Assembly: GCA_016788825.1 (NCBI GenBank)
Contig: JAEUSD010000007.1
Span: 1-52,027, forward strand
DNA: 52,027 nt
From: Candidatus Doudnabacteria bacterium
GTDB taxonomy: Bacteria > Patescibacteriota > Dojkabacteria > J137 > JAEUSD01
Reading direction: 5' to 3'
Under the pieces are notes generated by a model, which had not been told where the DNA came from, did not search any database, and saw nothing but the letters and a program-made list of their open reading frames with translations. This document shows, one piece after another, positions 1 through 8,627 of the stretch; position 1 is the first letter of the stretch; each line of letters begins with the position of its first letter. A program made the position numbers and the translations under genes.

Positions 1-248
1 TCAAATTCAAGTTTCTGAGCTTTGTCTTCAAATTGGACGTTCTCTGGGCACTTGTCAGGCAAACACTGTGCCGTGTTGTTCAAATCATCTTGAAGCTTTT
101 GCTTCTCTGAGGTTAACAAAGCATTCTGCGTTTGCAGATCTGAAACCTCATTGTTACGGATGAAGAATAAAACCCCAAAAGTAATTGCGGTCGTAAGTAA
201 GGCCAAGAAAATAAACCAAATGAAAAATCTGATAATTTTGCGAATCAT
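1..248 (-). CDS. Membrane-anchored coiled-coil protein, 5' part only
   Basis: An open frame starts at an ATG at 248 on the minus strand and runs off the left edge after 82 codons. The first few residues are basic. A hydrophobic segment of about 23 residues follows (roughly 8-30) and would be a signal anchor. After it comes a hydrophilic stretch rich in Gln, Leu, Lys, Asp and Asn, beginning NNEVSDLQTQN, with coiled-coil character and two Cys near residues 62 and 67. This is the layout of small bitopic envelope or division proteins, but no family was recognised. It is divergent from the CobW gene across 87 nt. The remainder lies outside the window. Confidence 0.6.
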   Translation of the reverse strand, partial: MIRKIIRFFIWFIFLALLTTAITFGVLFFIRNNEVSDLQTQNALLTSEKQKLQDDLNNTAQCLPDKCPENVQFEDKAQKLEF

Positions 249-335
249 GAAAGTATATTTAATAATCACTACAGTTTAAGCTTAAATAGCCTCATTGACA
301 ACTTTGCTAAAATTAAAAGGTAAATAAATAAACAA

Positions 336-1337
336 ATGCCAATTCCAATTACAATTCTGACAGGTTTTCTCGGCGCCGGGAAAACAACAATTCTAAATAA
401 AATCATCGCCCAGAACCCAGATCGCAAATTTGGTCTGATTATCAATGAATTTGGCGCCGAAGGAATCGATGGGCAACTTGTAGAGAGTAGTGGAGATGAA
501 AAAATTGTGGAACTCTCAAATGGTTGTGTATGCTGCGTTGTGCGAGAGGATCTCCAAGCTGCGGTAAATAAGGTGGTGACAGATACCGATGTTGACTACG
601 TCATAATCGAAACTTCGGGCTTGGCGGAGCCAATGCCTGTGGCCCAGACATTTGCCCTAGACGACTTGGGTGGCAAAGTAGCGCTTGACGCGATTGTCGC
701 GATTGTCGATGCAGAAAACTACTTTGCCACCACCCAGAAGTATCAAGTAGGGGTAACCCAGATCCAGGCGGCCGACGTGGTGCTGATCAATAAGATAAAT
801 GACACGTCGGCCCCAACCGTTCCGCAGCTCCAGAAACTGATCAAGCAAATCAACCCCTATGCAGCCATCGTATTGAATAACCAAGAAGATTTGGCCGCAG
901 AGCTATTGATCGAGACAAATAAATGGACTGTAGACAAACTAAGCGGCTATCAGGCAGAGGAAGAGCACACACATGAAGATCACGATCACCAAGACGGCAA
1001 AGAACATGAGCACTTCCATGTGGACGAGGTCGTTTACACAACCACAGATCCGATCAGTGCTGAAAAAATGAATAAATGGATACTTGAAGACTTTCCTGCC
1101 CAGGCCGTGCGAGCCAAAGGCATTTTGAGACTGGAGATATTTCCCGGCCAGCACGGCTTGTTCTTATTTCAGATGGTCGGCGCGACTCGGATGCTAGTTC
1201 CTTTTGTACCCAAGCGCGCCGACTTCAATTCTCAAAAATCAACCGTTGTGGTGATCGGTAAAGAACTAGACAAAGAAGCAATCCTGACCTCGCTCTCAAA
1301 AACACGGGTCCCGACAAGTCGGGACCCGAATCCTTAA
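336..1337 (+). CDS. CobW/P47K-family GTPase (COG0523), putative zinc metallochaperone
   Basis: Seen: a P-loop GFLGAGKTT at residues 10-18, the diagnostic GCVCC metal-binding motif at 63-67, an ETSGLAEP switch near 92-99, NKIND in place of the usual NKxD, and a His/Asp/Glu-rich loop near residues 210-230 before a CobW C-terminal-like domain. Known for the family: G3E GTPases hand metals, mostly Zn, to client enzymes, and the His-rich loop and CxCC are metal sites. Inference: a zinc chaperone, consistent with the ZIP transporter gene at 41246. A TTGACA is present at 295-300, but no convincing -10 at ideal spacing. The last ten codons encode a perfect hairpin that probably terminates the opposite-strand gene. 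Length 333 aa is normal. Confidence 0.88.
   Translation: MPIPITILTGFLGAGKTTILNKIIAQNPDRKFGLIINEFGAEGIDGQLVESSGDEKIVELSNGCVCCVVREDLQAAVNKVVTDTDVDYVIIETSGLAEPMPVAQTFALDDLGGKVALDAIVAIVDAENYFATTQKYQVGVTQIQAADVVLINKINDTSAPTVPQLQKLIKQINPYAAIVLNNQEDLAAELLIETNKWTVDKLSGYQAEEEHTHEDHDHQDGKEHEHFHVDEVVYTTTDPISAEKMNKWILEDFPAQAVRAKGILRLEIFPGQHGLFLFQMVGATRMLVPFVPKRADFNSQKSTVVVIGKELDKEAILTSLSKTRVPTSRDPNP
1305..1328 (-). terminator. Intrinsic terminator for the minus-strand gene, inside the 3' end of the CobW gene
   Basis: Two perfect 11-nt arms (1305-1315 and 1318-1328) are separated by two bases. Read on the minus strand, the stem follows the stop of the gene ending at 1353 and is followed by TGTTTTT, as expected for an intrinsic terminator. 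On the plus strand the following sequence has no U-run. The arms lie inside the last codons of the convergent CobW gene. Confidence 0.7.
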
Positions 1338-1352
1338 TTATTTCAAACCCTC

Positions 1353-2636
1353 TTAATCCATCAGCTCAATGCTCAACAAGCGGTAACTGTTGACCGTATT
1401 TGTGCTATGCAGTCTAAAGTCCTTCTTGGCCTTCACTTCTACCCAGAAAGTCGCTGTTCCACCTGTGAAGCCTTTGGTATAGACATCCACCATATTTGAG
1501 GATGCAGTTGAAATGTTAATGATCGCTTTTTGTCTTCCTAGCGCATGCAGTAGGTCGTATGACAAATTACTTATCTTAACTTCAATGTAGTTTTTACCGT
1601 CAGCTGCTACATACTCGGCAGTGGCATTTGGGACAGCCGGGTTTGCACCTCGGATAGCCCAACTAAACTCAAAGCTAGTTCCTTTATCTTCGTAATAATA
1701 AGTTTCACTAATCAGAGAGTTGTCAGTCACTTTTGTGTTGGTCACAGTTTGCTTGTTTTGGCTAACTGCATTGTCAAACTGGTCTGTTCCACTTGCAGCG
1801 CTGGAGCTAGTACTACTTACAGTTGTGGTCGAAACACTTGAAGAAGTAGAGCTAGCAGCGGATGAAGTAGTTTCACTCGCAGTAGTTGTACTGCTTACGC
1901 TGAACTGGCTGTCTGACTTGAAATAGATTACCAACACATTTTTGCCTTCTACTGCAGCGTAAAATTTCACATTCTCAAAGAACGAGACTGTGATCTCCAT
2001 ATCACCTTCAACTTGTTGAGGGAAGATTTGGGTTACGTTTCCGGTATCCACTCGAATCTCTTGCAACATGGAGATATCCAATGGGGATACCGTATCCATC
2101 GTTACCACAACTTTGTCTGTTTTGTTGTCATAAGAGATCTTAGTCGATGGCAAACCAGTCGCTACCTCGGATAGAGTCAATCTCAATTCACTAAAACTTT
2201 TGTACGGGGTATAGTCGATTTTCTCCAACTTTAGCTCCGCGTTTACGTTAGCTGGACTTCCTAAATTCAATTCAACATCTGTATACTGTGAGTCACTGAT
2301 TTGTCTGATTGATTCACTATCTTCTTTCTCTACGTCACTGATTGTTACGCCAGCGATCTCAATCGCCTCTTCGGAAGTAGAAGTACTGCTGGATGTTTGG
2401 CCATTTCCGTTACCCTGGGAGACAAAGCTCTGCACCAAGAAAGTCAATCCCAAGCCCAAGGCTAGAACGATGACAATGAATATGATGATGCGGCGCGAGT
2501 TTCCACCTTCTTGTTCAAGATCGCGCCGCACACTAAACTTCAAAGGCTCGTCACTTGAGGCTAACAAGTCAGACTCGTCTTCGCGTTCTGTGGCTTTGCT
2601 TGCGCGGGAAGTTAATTGATAGTCAGATTTTGGCAT
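1353..2636 (-). CDS. Single-pass membrane protein with Ser/Thr-rich linker, unknown function
   Basis: 427 aa. A polar N-terminal segment of about 48 residues would be cytoplasmic. One strong membrane segment follows (about 49-70), starting after RR. The outer part has a folded region (about 130-235) whose strand-rich end around FENVKFYAAVEGKNVLVIYF loosely recalls AMIN-type envelope domains. Next comes a Ser/Thr/Ala-rich linker (about 245-285) and a final globular domain of about 130 residues. No family was recognised with confidence. The Ser/Thr linker would be a natural substrate for the O-mannosyltransferase-like protein at 6988-8574 (inference). The gene is divergent from uvrA and probably ends at the hairpin at 1305-1328. 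Confidence 0.8.
   Translation of the reverse strand: MPKSDYQLTSRASKATEREDESDLLASSDEPLKFSVRRDLEQEGGNSRRIIIFIVIVLALGLGLTFLVQSFVSQGNGNGQTSSSTSTSEEAIEIAGVTISDVEKEDSESIRQISDSQYTDVELNLGSPANVNAELKLEKIDYTPYKSFSELRLTLSEVATGLPSTKISYDNKTDKVVVTMDTVSPLDISMLQEIRVDTGNVTQIFPQQVEGDMEITVSFFENVKFYAAVEGKNVLVIYFKSDSQFSVSSTTTASETTSSAASSTSSSVSTTTVSSTSSSAASGTDQFDNAVSQNKQTVTNTKVTDNSLISETYYYEDKGTSFEFSWAIRGANPAVPNATAEYVAADGKNYIEVKISNLSYDLLHALGRQKAIINISTASSNMVDVYTKGFTGGTATFWVEVKAKKDFRLHSTNTVNSYRLLSIELMD
2489..2530. repeat. Intragenic inverted repeat, 10-bp arms, 22-nt loop
   Basis: Arms 2489-2498 and 2521-2530 are perfect complements (GC-rich, tgcggcgcga and its complement). They lie in the codons just before the membrane segment of the gene at 1353-2636, where they encode Arg-rich stretches. 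Confidence 0.6.
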
Positions 2637-2757
2637 AGTAACATAATTAAAAGTACAAGTATTTCAGTATAGATGAAGCTTAAAACGATGGCAAGCTTAC
2701 CTTAGCGTTCGAACAAAGCTATATGCGCTTATATAGCTTGAAAAGGGCTTTAGATGT

Positions 2758-2763
2758 TAAAAT
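2758..2763 (+). promoter_or_regulatory. -10 box of uvrA, leaderless spacing
   Basis: TAAAAT preceded by TG one base upstream (extended -10), ending 6 nt before the uvrA ATG. Transcription would start at or next to the start codon. No ribosome-binding site is present. Confidence 0.6.
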
Positions 2764-2769
2764 GCTCGG

Positions 2770-5700
2770 ATGTCAGACGTTTCTCCAAACACACACATCA
2801 AGGTGCGTGGCGCACGAGCCAACAACTTGAAAAACGTGGATATTGATATTCCCAAGAATAAATTGGTGGTGATCACGGGACTTTCCGGGAGCGGAAAGTC
2901 CAGCTTGGCATTTGACACGATTTACGCCGAGGGGCAGAGGCGCTATGTAGAATCATTATCCGCCTATGCCCGTCAATTCTTGGGGCTGATGGAAAAACCA
3001 GATGTCGATATGATTGAAGGCTTGGCGCCGGCGATTTCTATTGATCAAAAGAGCGCCGGCCACAATCCGCGTTCGACAGTGGGAACTGTGACGGAGATTT
3101 ATGACTATCTCAGGCTTTTGTATGCGCGGGTGGGACACCCGCGCAGCCCAATAACAGGGCGCAGATTGCAGAAGCAATCTGCGCAACAAATCGTGGATGA
3201 CATCCTCAGCTACCCTCAGAAACTGAATCAGGATGAGGTGAAAGTGCAGGTGCTTGCCCCCATCGTAAAGAACCGCAAGGGAACTTACGAAGAGTTGTTT
3301 CAGCGTTTCTTATCTCAAGGTTACGTACGCGTACGCGTAGATGGAGAGACTTTCAACCTTGAAGAAGAAATTAAGTTGGATAAATTCAAACAACACAGCA
3401 TTGAACTTGTAATCGACCGTATCGCAATTAATAAGGATAAACAGGAAGATACAGAATTTTTGAAACGGCTGACGGATTCGGTTGAATTAGCCTTGAACTT
3501 GGGAGAAGGAGAAGTGTTGGTTAATTTAGTAGACGCGACTGAGCAGACAGACAACTTCTATTCAGAGAAATTAGTCGACCCCGAAAGTGGGGTCTCGTTC
3601 CCCGAGGTTGAACCGCACTCATTTTCATTCAATTCACCTCATGGCGCTTGTCCACACTGTCACGGGCTAGGGGTGATTAAAGAGATCGATCCTACAAATG
3701 TTTACAACCCTCGATTGACCATCGCTGAAGGCGGAATTTATCCCTGGTCGCGCATGGCAGATAATATGAATTCATGGCACATGCAGGTTCTTACTCAAGT
3801 TTCTGAGGCAGAAGGTTTCTCAGTCCGCACCCCATTGGGAGAACTTGATCCTAAACATTTGAACCTGATTTTGTATGGTGCTGGTGATAAGAAATATGCG
3901 ATTAAGATTCAGAGCGAAAACACCGGCGCGAGCTTTGAGCACAACAACCGTTTTGAAGGTGTGATTCCAAACTTGATGCGGCGTTACGAGCAAACTGAGT
4001 CCGACTATATCCGCAATGAGATTGAGGAGTATATGAGTGAGAAATTATGCCCAGAGTGTCAAGGGTTAAGATTGAAGAAAGAAGCCCTGGCTGTGACTAT
4101 TTGCGGTTTGAATATCGTAGATCTGACAAATATGTCCATTTCGGATGCGCACACCTGGTTGGAAAAAGTAAGTAAGGATGAGGACACTTCTAGTACAGAG
4201 GTAACTTCAACTTTACTATCTGTATTGGGCTTGAAAGAGATGTCCCTCAGTGAGGATGGGCTGACAGAACAAGAACATGAGATTGGGAAACAGGTGTTTA
4301 AAGAAATTTTGACTAGATTAAATTTTTTGGTGTCGGTGGGCCTCGACTATTTGACGCTTAGCCGTAAGGCGAATACGCTTTCTGGTGGAGAGGCCCAGCG
4401 AATTCGACTGGCTTCGCAGATTGGGACTGGATTGACTGGAGTGCTGTATGTACTAGATGAACCATCTATCGGATTACACCAAAGGGACAACTCCAAACTG
4501 ATTGACACTTTGGTGAGGCTGCGCGACTTGGACAATACCGTGCTCGTGGTCGAGCACGACGAGGACACGATGCGCGCAGCCGACTACTTAATAGATATCG
4601 GTCCCAAGGCAGGCGAACATGGTGGTCAAATTGTGGCTGCTGGGCTGCCACAAGAGGTGGTAAATCACCCTGACTCACTTACGGCAAAATATTTAAGGGG
4701 TGAGAAGGTGATTACTCGCGAAAGTATTGATGCAGATCTCAAAGCCATTGGGATCGAGAATATCCGTCAGGATCGTAAAGAATCAATTCAAGTGCGCGGG
4801 GTGAATCATCACAATTTAAAGAATGTTGATCTGGAAGTACCTCTGGGCAAGCTTGTTTGCATCACTGGGGTTTCTGGGAGTGGTAAATCTTCACTTATCA
4901 ACGAAGTTTTGTACCGATCTTTGGCGAAAGATTTGTATGGTAGCAAAGATCAACCTGGAAGTTACAAAGAACTGCGCGGAGTGGAGCATGTAGATAAAGT
5001 AATAGATATCGACCAATCTCCGATTGGTCGCACTCCGCGCTCGAACCCTGCTACTTACACCGGGTTATTCGGACCTATTCGCGACATTTTCGCTCAAGTC
5101 CAAGAGTCTCGCGCCCGCGGGTATAAGTCTGGGCGCTTCAGCTTCAACGTCAAAGGCGGGCGCTGCGAGCATTGCCAGGGAGATGGGGTGATCAAGATCG
5201 AAATGCAATTCCTGCCCGATGTATATGTGACTTGCGAAGTTTGCAAGGGTAAACGTTACAACCGTGAGACATTACAAATTGATTACAAGGGTAAGAATAT
5301 TGCGGACGTTTTGGAGATGACTGTAGAGGAAGGCTTGGAGTTCTTCCAAAACGTCCCAGCTATCCAAAGCAAACTGCAGACACTAAATGACGTTGGCCTC
5401 GACTATATTCGTCTCGGCCAGTCTGCTACAACCCTCTCTGGAGGAGAGGCCCAGCGTGTGAAGTTGGCGACAGAACTCGCTAAACGCAGTACAGGTAGAA
5501 CTTTGTACATCCTTGATGAACCCACAACTGGGCTGCACTTCGAAGACGTCCGCCGTCTTTTGATCGTGCTGCACGGCCTAGTTGCCAAAGGAAACACAGT
5601 ATTGATCATCGAACACAATTTAGATGTGATCAAAACCGCTGACTGGGTCATCGATCTCGGACCTGAGGGCGGCGATAAGGGAGGAACCATAATTGCAGAA

Positions 5701-5772
5701 GGCACCCCAGCATCTATCGCCGCCACAACAGAAAGCTACACCGGCGAATGGTTAAAGAAAGTACTGAGTTAA
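2770..5772 (+). CDS. uvrA: Excinuclease ABC subunit A
   Basis: DNA-damage sensor of nucleotide excision repair; it loads UvrB at lesions. 1000 aa, somewhat longer than the usual ~940. Both ATPase halves are complete: Walker A GLSGSGKSS at 37-45 and GVSGSGKSS at about 700-708, with signatures LSGGEAQ at about 537 and 889. Zinc-module cysteines are present as CPHC (about 294) with CPEC (about 427) in the first half, and CEHC (about 799) with CEVC (about 822) in the second. The ATG at 2770 is supported by a -10 box 6 nt upstream. The gene is convergent with the surface-protein gene, 12 nt between stops and no terminator. Several perfect hairpins lie inside it (2878-2901, 3123-3145, 3159-3184). 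Confidence 0.98.
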   Translation: MSDVSPNTHIKVRGARANNLKNVDIDIPKNKLVVITGLSGSGKSSLAFDTIYAEGQRRYVESLSAYARQFLGLMEKPDVDMIEGLAPAISIDQKSAGHNPRSTVGTVTEIYDYLRLLYARVGHPRSPITGRRLQKQSAQQIVDDILSYPQKLNQDEVKVQVLAPIVKNRKGTYEELFQRFLSQGYVRVRVDGETFNLEEEIKLDKFKQHSIELVIDRIAINKDKQEDTEFLKRLTDSVELALNLGEGEVLVNLVDATEQTDNFYSEKLVDPESGVSFPEVEPHSFSFNSPHGACPHCHGLGVIKEIDPTNVYNPRLTIAEGGIYPWSRMADNMNSWHMQVLTQVSEAEGFSVRTPLGELDPKHLNLILYGAGDKKYAIKIQSENTGASFEHNNRFEGVIPNLMRRYEQTESDYIRNEIEEYMSEKLCPECQGLRLKKEALAVTICGLNIVDLTNMSISDAHTWLEKVSKDEDTSSTEVTSTLLSVLGLKEMSLSEDGLTEQEHEIGKQVFKEILTRLNFLVSVGLDYLTLSRKANTLSGGEAQRIRLASQIGTGLTGVLYVLDEPSIGLHQRDNSKLIDTLVRLRDLDNTVLVVEHDEDTMRAADYLIDIGPKAGEHGGQIVAAGLPQEVVNHPDSLTAKYLRGEKVITRESIDADLKAIGIENIRQDRKESIQVRGVNHHNLKNVDLEVPLGKLVCITGVSGSGKSSLINEVLYRSLAKDLYGSKDQPGSYKELRGVEHVDKVIDIDQSPIGRTPRSNPATYTGLFGPIRDIFAQVQESRARGYKSGRFSFNVKGGRCEHCQGDGVIKIEMQFLPDVYVTCEVCKGKRYNRETLQIDYKGKNIADVLEMTVEEGLEFFQNVPAIQSKLQTLNDVGLDYIRLGQSATTLSGGEAQRVKLATELAKRSTGRTLYILDEPTTGLHFEDVRRLLIVLHGLVAKGNTVLIIEHNLDVIKTADWVIDLGPEGGDKGGTIIAEGTPASIAATTESYTGEWLKKVLS
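3123..3145. repeat. Perfect intragenic hairpin in uvrA, 10-bp stem, 3-nt loop
   Basis: Arms 3123-3132 (tgcgcgggtg) and 3136-3145 are exact complements. The segment encodes the conserved ARVGHPR region of UvrA, so the stem is built on a conserved coding stretch. Confidence 0.7.
3159..3184. repeat. Perfect intragenic hairpin in uvrA, 11-bp stem, 4-nt loop
   Basis: Arms 3159-3169 (gcgcagattgc) and 3174-3184 are exact complements around the loop agaa. It lies only 14 nt after the preceding hairpin. Confidence 0.7.
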
Positions 5773-5784
5773 TCTTTGGGGATA

Positions 5785-6951
5785 TTATTCGCCTTCAAAC
5801 TTTTCTTCAAACTCCTGTTGGGTCTTGCGCTTGTACCTACCTTTAAAGTCTAGAGCCTCTTTCAATTCACTAGAAATCTCTTGTTGCTGAGTTTTCAAGA
5901 ATCCTTCGAAATTATCTACCAAACTAAACTTATACACCAACCCTCCCAAGATAAGCAAGCCCACTCCAAGCAAGATACTATCTATATTGTCTGAGAAAAT
6001 ACTGGTCTCAGGTAACCCTGGAGGAGTGGTTGTAGTCGTAGTCACAACTGTCGTCGTAGTTCCTGTAGTGGTTGTAGTAGACACAGTCGTCGTAGTTGAA
6101 GACGAACAAATACTTGGATTATCTACACGCACCCCACCGTTCCCACCGACCCTATCAACCTGTGCACAACCACCACCACAAGGAGCCTCACGATCTGTAC
6201 TTTGTCCTGCAGTCAAGTTGCGAACCTCGCCGTTCTGACTACATGTAGCATCTCCAGGACCACTGAAAGTCGCAATTTGAATAGTACCCGTACAATCTGG
6301 ATCTTCTGCCAAGCTCGGAATCCTAGCCACCGCCCTAAAGCCATTTGTCGAGAACTGTACCGCACAATTCCCATCAGAAGTCCCTCCAGAAGAACTTCCA
6401 CCAGAGCTAGAGCCACCTCCAGAAGATGAACCTCCCGAACTCGATCCGCTACACTCAGGAGAATTAGCGACACAATTGAATACCCAACGATCAGGACATC
6501 CAGTACCTCCTGTTACAGCAACACAAGAACACCTATCCGTTCCGGAGCAAATGGGAGCTGAGCCTGGAGTACATGCGTTAGGCTGACATTGGGTGTTAGT
6601 AGGGCAGGAGGCCCCCTTCCCGACAACTACTCCGGTACCATTACATAAGCATCTACCATTATTGACTCCCCCATCTGTTATCTCGACTGAATCATTCGGG
6701 CAGGTTGGAACTGCCGGACAATCGGTTCCAGGAGAAACAATGACATCTGAACCGTTACAAGTACACTGACCAGTACCAGGACCAGGGGTTGAGTTAGCAG
6801 GACAATCTTGTCCCTCGCCAGCAGCACTATCATCCTGTGGAACTTGGTCTTGAGAAAGACGGATTCCGATCACAAGGGAGAGACCTAGCAACATTACTAC
6901 TAAAGCAACAAGTACTCCTAATCCAATTTTTCGAGATAAGTCTTTACCCAC
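5785..6951 (-). CDS. Cys-rich surface protein with LPxTG-like C-terminus
   Basis: 388 aa from a GTG start at 6951. The N-terminal segment (about 9-30) is a signal peptide or anchor. A Cys-rich region follows with repeated units such as CTCNGSD, CLCNGTG and CSCVAV, then a Ser/Gly linker (about 169-192), a domain of about 90 residues containing CAQVD, a Thr-rich linker, LPETS at 313-317 and a second hydrophobic segment (about 322-342). Unlike classical sortase substrates it continues with a charged tail of about 45 residues. The CAQVD domain, linker style and C-terminal layout recur in the protein at 9808-11670, so the two are paralogues. Probably displayed at the cell surface and perhaps O-glycosylated by the neighbouring enzyme (inference). 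Confidence 0.82.
   Translation of the reverse strand: MGKDLSRKIGLGVLVALVVMLLGLSLVIGIRLSQDQVPQDDSAAGEGQDCPANSTPGPGTGQCTCNGSDVIVSPGTDCPAVPTCPNDSVEITDGGVNNGRCLCNGTGVVVGKGASCPTNTQCQPNACTPGSAPICSGTDRCSCVAVTGGTGCPDRWVFNCVANSPECSGSSSGGSSSGGGSSSGGSSSGGTSDGNCAVQFSTNGFRAVARIPSLAEDPDCTGTIQIATFSGPGDATCSQNGEVRNLTAGQSTDREAPCGGGCAQVDRVGGNGGVRVDNPSICSSSTTTTVSTTTTTGTTTTVVTTTTTTPPGLPETSIFSDNIDSILLGVGLLILGGLVYKFSLVDNFEGFLKTQQQEISSELKEALDFKGRYKRKTQQEFEEKFEGE
6001..6015 (-). other. LPETS sorting-signal-like motif codons
   Basis: Encodes LPETS about five residues before a hydrophobic segment. It resembles a sortase signal, but the long charged tail after the membrane segment is atypical and no sortase gene lies in the window. 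Confidence 0.45.
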
Positions 6952-6987
6952 AAATTAATATTAATTACTAAACAGTATACATATTTA

Positions 6988-8574
6988 CTATTTCCCTGGC
7001 CACTTGAGATTCCATTCCTTGTAGAAGATCAGTCTAGCTTCGAATTGATCTTTGTTCAACGGTAGTTTGTATGTAAACGGAGCATAGATGTAGAAGCCGA
7101 TTACAATCGCAATCAGCAAACTTACGAAAATAATTACGGTAGAAACTTCAAGCGGGTTATGGAGCACTATTTTCGCCCGTGTTTTTATTTTAGAAACAAG
7201 AACAGGTAAGACCTGCGCCAATCTAGGAACAACAAACGTATAACAGAACAAGGTAAAGGCGATGACGCTGAAAATCAAGGCAGGGTAGTAATGATAAATG
7301 TACATCACTCTCCGAATCGGCGCAAAAGGCAACCAGTTGGCAAAGTAGAGCGCGAGCACTAGAGCATGCGTCCAACCAAAACCATTTTTACCTATCAAAA
7401 GCCTGGCCACACCAAAACCTGTGAGCAAGAGAACGCCGATGAGCCCGAGAGCCCACACGACTGGGTTACCCAAAGTAACTAAGCCTGCGTAAGTCGCATT
7501 AGCTCCACTTGTAAACTCGGTCCAGTATTGGATCGGACGAGCGTTTATCGGCCAATTTATCCATAAGCTTCCAATCTCGTCCGGCTTTGTATAATCCAGC
7601 TCAGGCACATATTGCTGGTATCGCAGGCTGCGCTGCTGCCAGTCCCAATACTTAGCCAGGAAGGGAGTTTCATTTGTCCCTTCCTTCAAATCTTTTTGGT
7701 AAGACTCCAACGCAGATGCCGCGGAAGGGCCATATGTGTGCAATTGATCAAAATGCCAAATGAAACTCCCCAGATACATCAAGAATCCCAAATATACAAT
7801 TAGGAGCGACGTAATTATTCCTGCCGCCAGACGCCTCACAGGCCTCATGTTTTCCAGACTGTGATATTCTTTCCAAATTACCATCAACAACGCGAAGGGG
7901 ATTACGGAGTAGGCCACCATTTTTGTTCCCAAAGTCAACCCAACACATAGAACCAGGAAAATAAATGCCCAGATAGTTCCTGATCTCGTGCGTGCACGCA
8001 TGTAACGAATCCCGGCTATCAGAGTAAGCAGCATCATGGCAAACATTGGCTGTGAGAGCAGAGCAATACGGGAATCCAGGATTAGAGCATTTTCGAATGC
8101 GATCGCCAGACCGCCTAAGTATGGGATCAAATAGTTGGCGATCGCCCGTTCTTTATTACGTTTATGATTTATCAGTTGGTAACACAGGACAAACATCAAC
8201 ACTGGGATCAAGCTCCCAATTAGCTTCGGGAAAAATCGAATCCCATCTAGATTCAGTGGCGACTGGTAGCCATTCTCCGACTTATCGGCCAACTTATCTG
8301 GTTCTAACTTTTCTTCGTAGCCAGGGTTGGCCAAAATATGCCCAACCAATAGAGGAATCCGACCAAATATTCCGTGCGGATCATAGAAATACCTATTTAC
8401 CATGTAGCTCTCTGTCTGCACCACAAAATAGTTTTCGTCGAAGATCATTTTATCCCGTGGCTCTGTCGGGATGCCCATGCGAAAGATCGCTGAGATCACA
8501 AATAAGCTCAGCGCCATCGCCACAAATAGGTAGTCTAACTTGGGAAATTTGAGTTTTGAAAGTCGGTTACGCAT
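6988..8574 (-). CDS. Protein O-mannosyltransferase-like membrane glycosyltransferase (PMT/GT39 type)
   Basis: 528 aa with about ten or more hydrophobic segments from residue 15 to the C-terminus. Just after the first segment is an acidic motif FDENYF followed by YFYDPHG, matching the PMT-family pattern of an acidic pair in the first outer loop followed by a DPHG/DxHP-like motif. Known for the family: these enzymes move mannose from a polyprenyl-phosphate carrier to Ser/Thr of exported proteins. The gene lies 36 nt after the start of the Thr/Ser-rich surface protein and next to a membrane methyltransferase, all on the minus strand. Inference: it glycosylates the linkers of these surface proteins. 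Another GT-C glycosyltransferase acting on a lipid or polysaccharide is the alternative. Confidence 0.72.
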   Translation of the reverse strand: MRNRLSKLKFPKLDYLFVAMALSLFVISAIFRMGIPTEPRDKMIFDENYFVVQTESYMVNRYFYDPHGIFGRIPLLVGHILANPGYEEKLEPDKLADKSENGYQSPLNLDGIRFFPKLIGSLIPVLMFVLCYQLINHKRNKERAIANYLIPYLGGLAIAFENALILDSRIALLSQPMFAMMLLTLIAGIRYMRARTRSGTIWAFIFLVLCVGLTLGTKMVAYSVIPFALLMVIWKEYHSLENMRPVRRLAAGIITSLLIVYLGFLMYLGSFIWHFDQLHTYGPSAASALESYQKDLKEGTNETPFLAKYWDWQQRSLRYQQYVPELDYTKPDEIGSLWINWPINARPIQYWTEFTSGANATYAGLVTLGNPVVWALGLIGVLLLTGFGVARLLIGKNGFGWTHALVLALYFANWLPFAPIRRVMYIYHYYPALIFSVIAFTLFCYTFVVPRLAQVLPVLVSKIKTRAKIVLHNPLEVSTVIIFVSLLIAIVIGFYIYAPFTYKLPLNKDQFEARLIFYKEWNLKWPGK

Positions 8575-8627
8575 AGTTAAACAACGCTATTATTCCTTAA
8601 TCGCTAGGTTTTTGCAATTGATTAGCC

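Noticed and set aside
6360-6445. CRISPR-like or tandem repeat array
   Set aside because: The repeats are Ser/Gly codons of a linker in frame; there are no constant repeat-spacer units. Same for the Ser-rich stretches in 9808-11670.
8046-8552. Plus-strand frame of 168 codons antisense to the PMT-like gene
   Set aside because: Composition is not protein-like, and the opposite strand encodes a coherent membrane protein.
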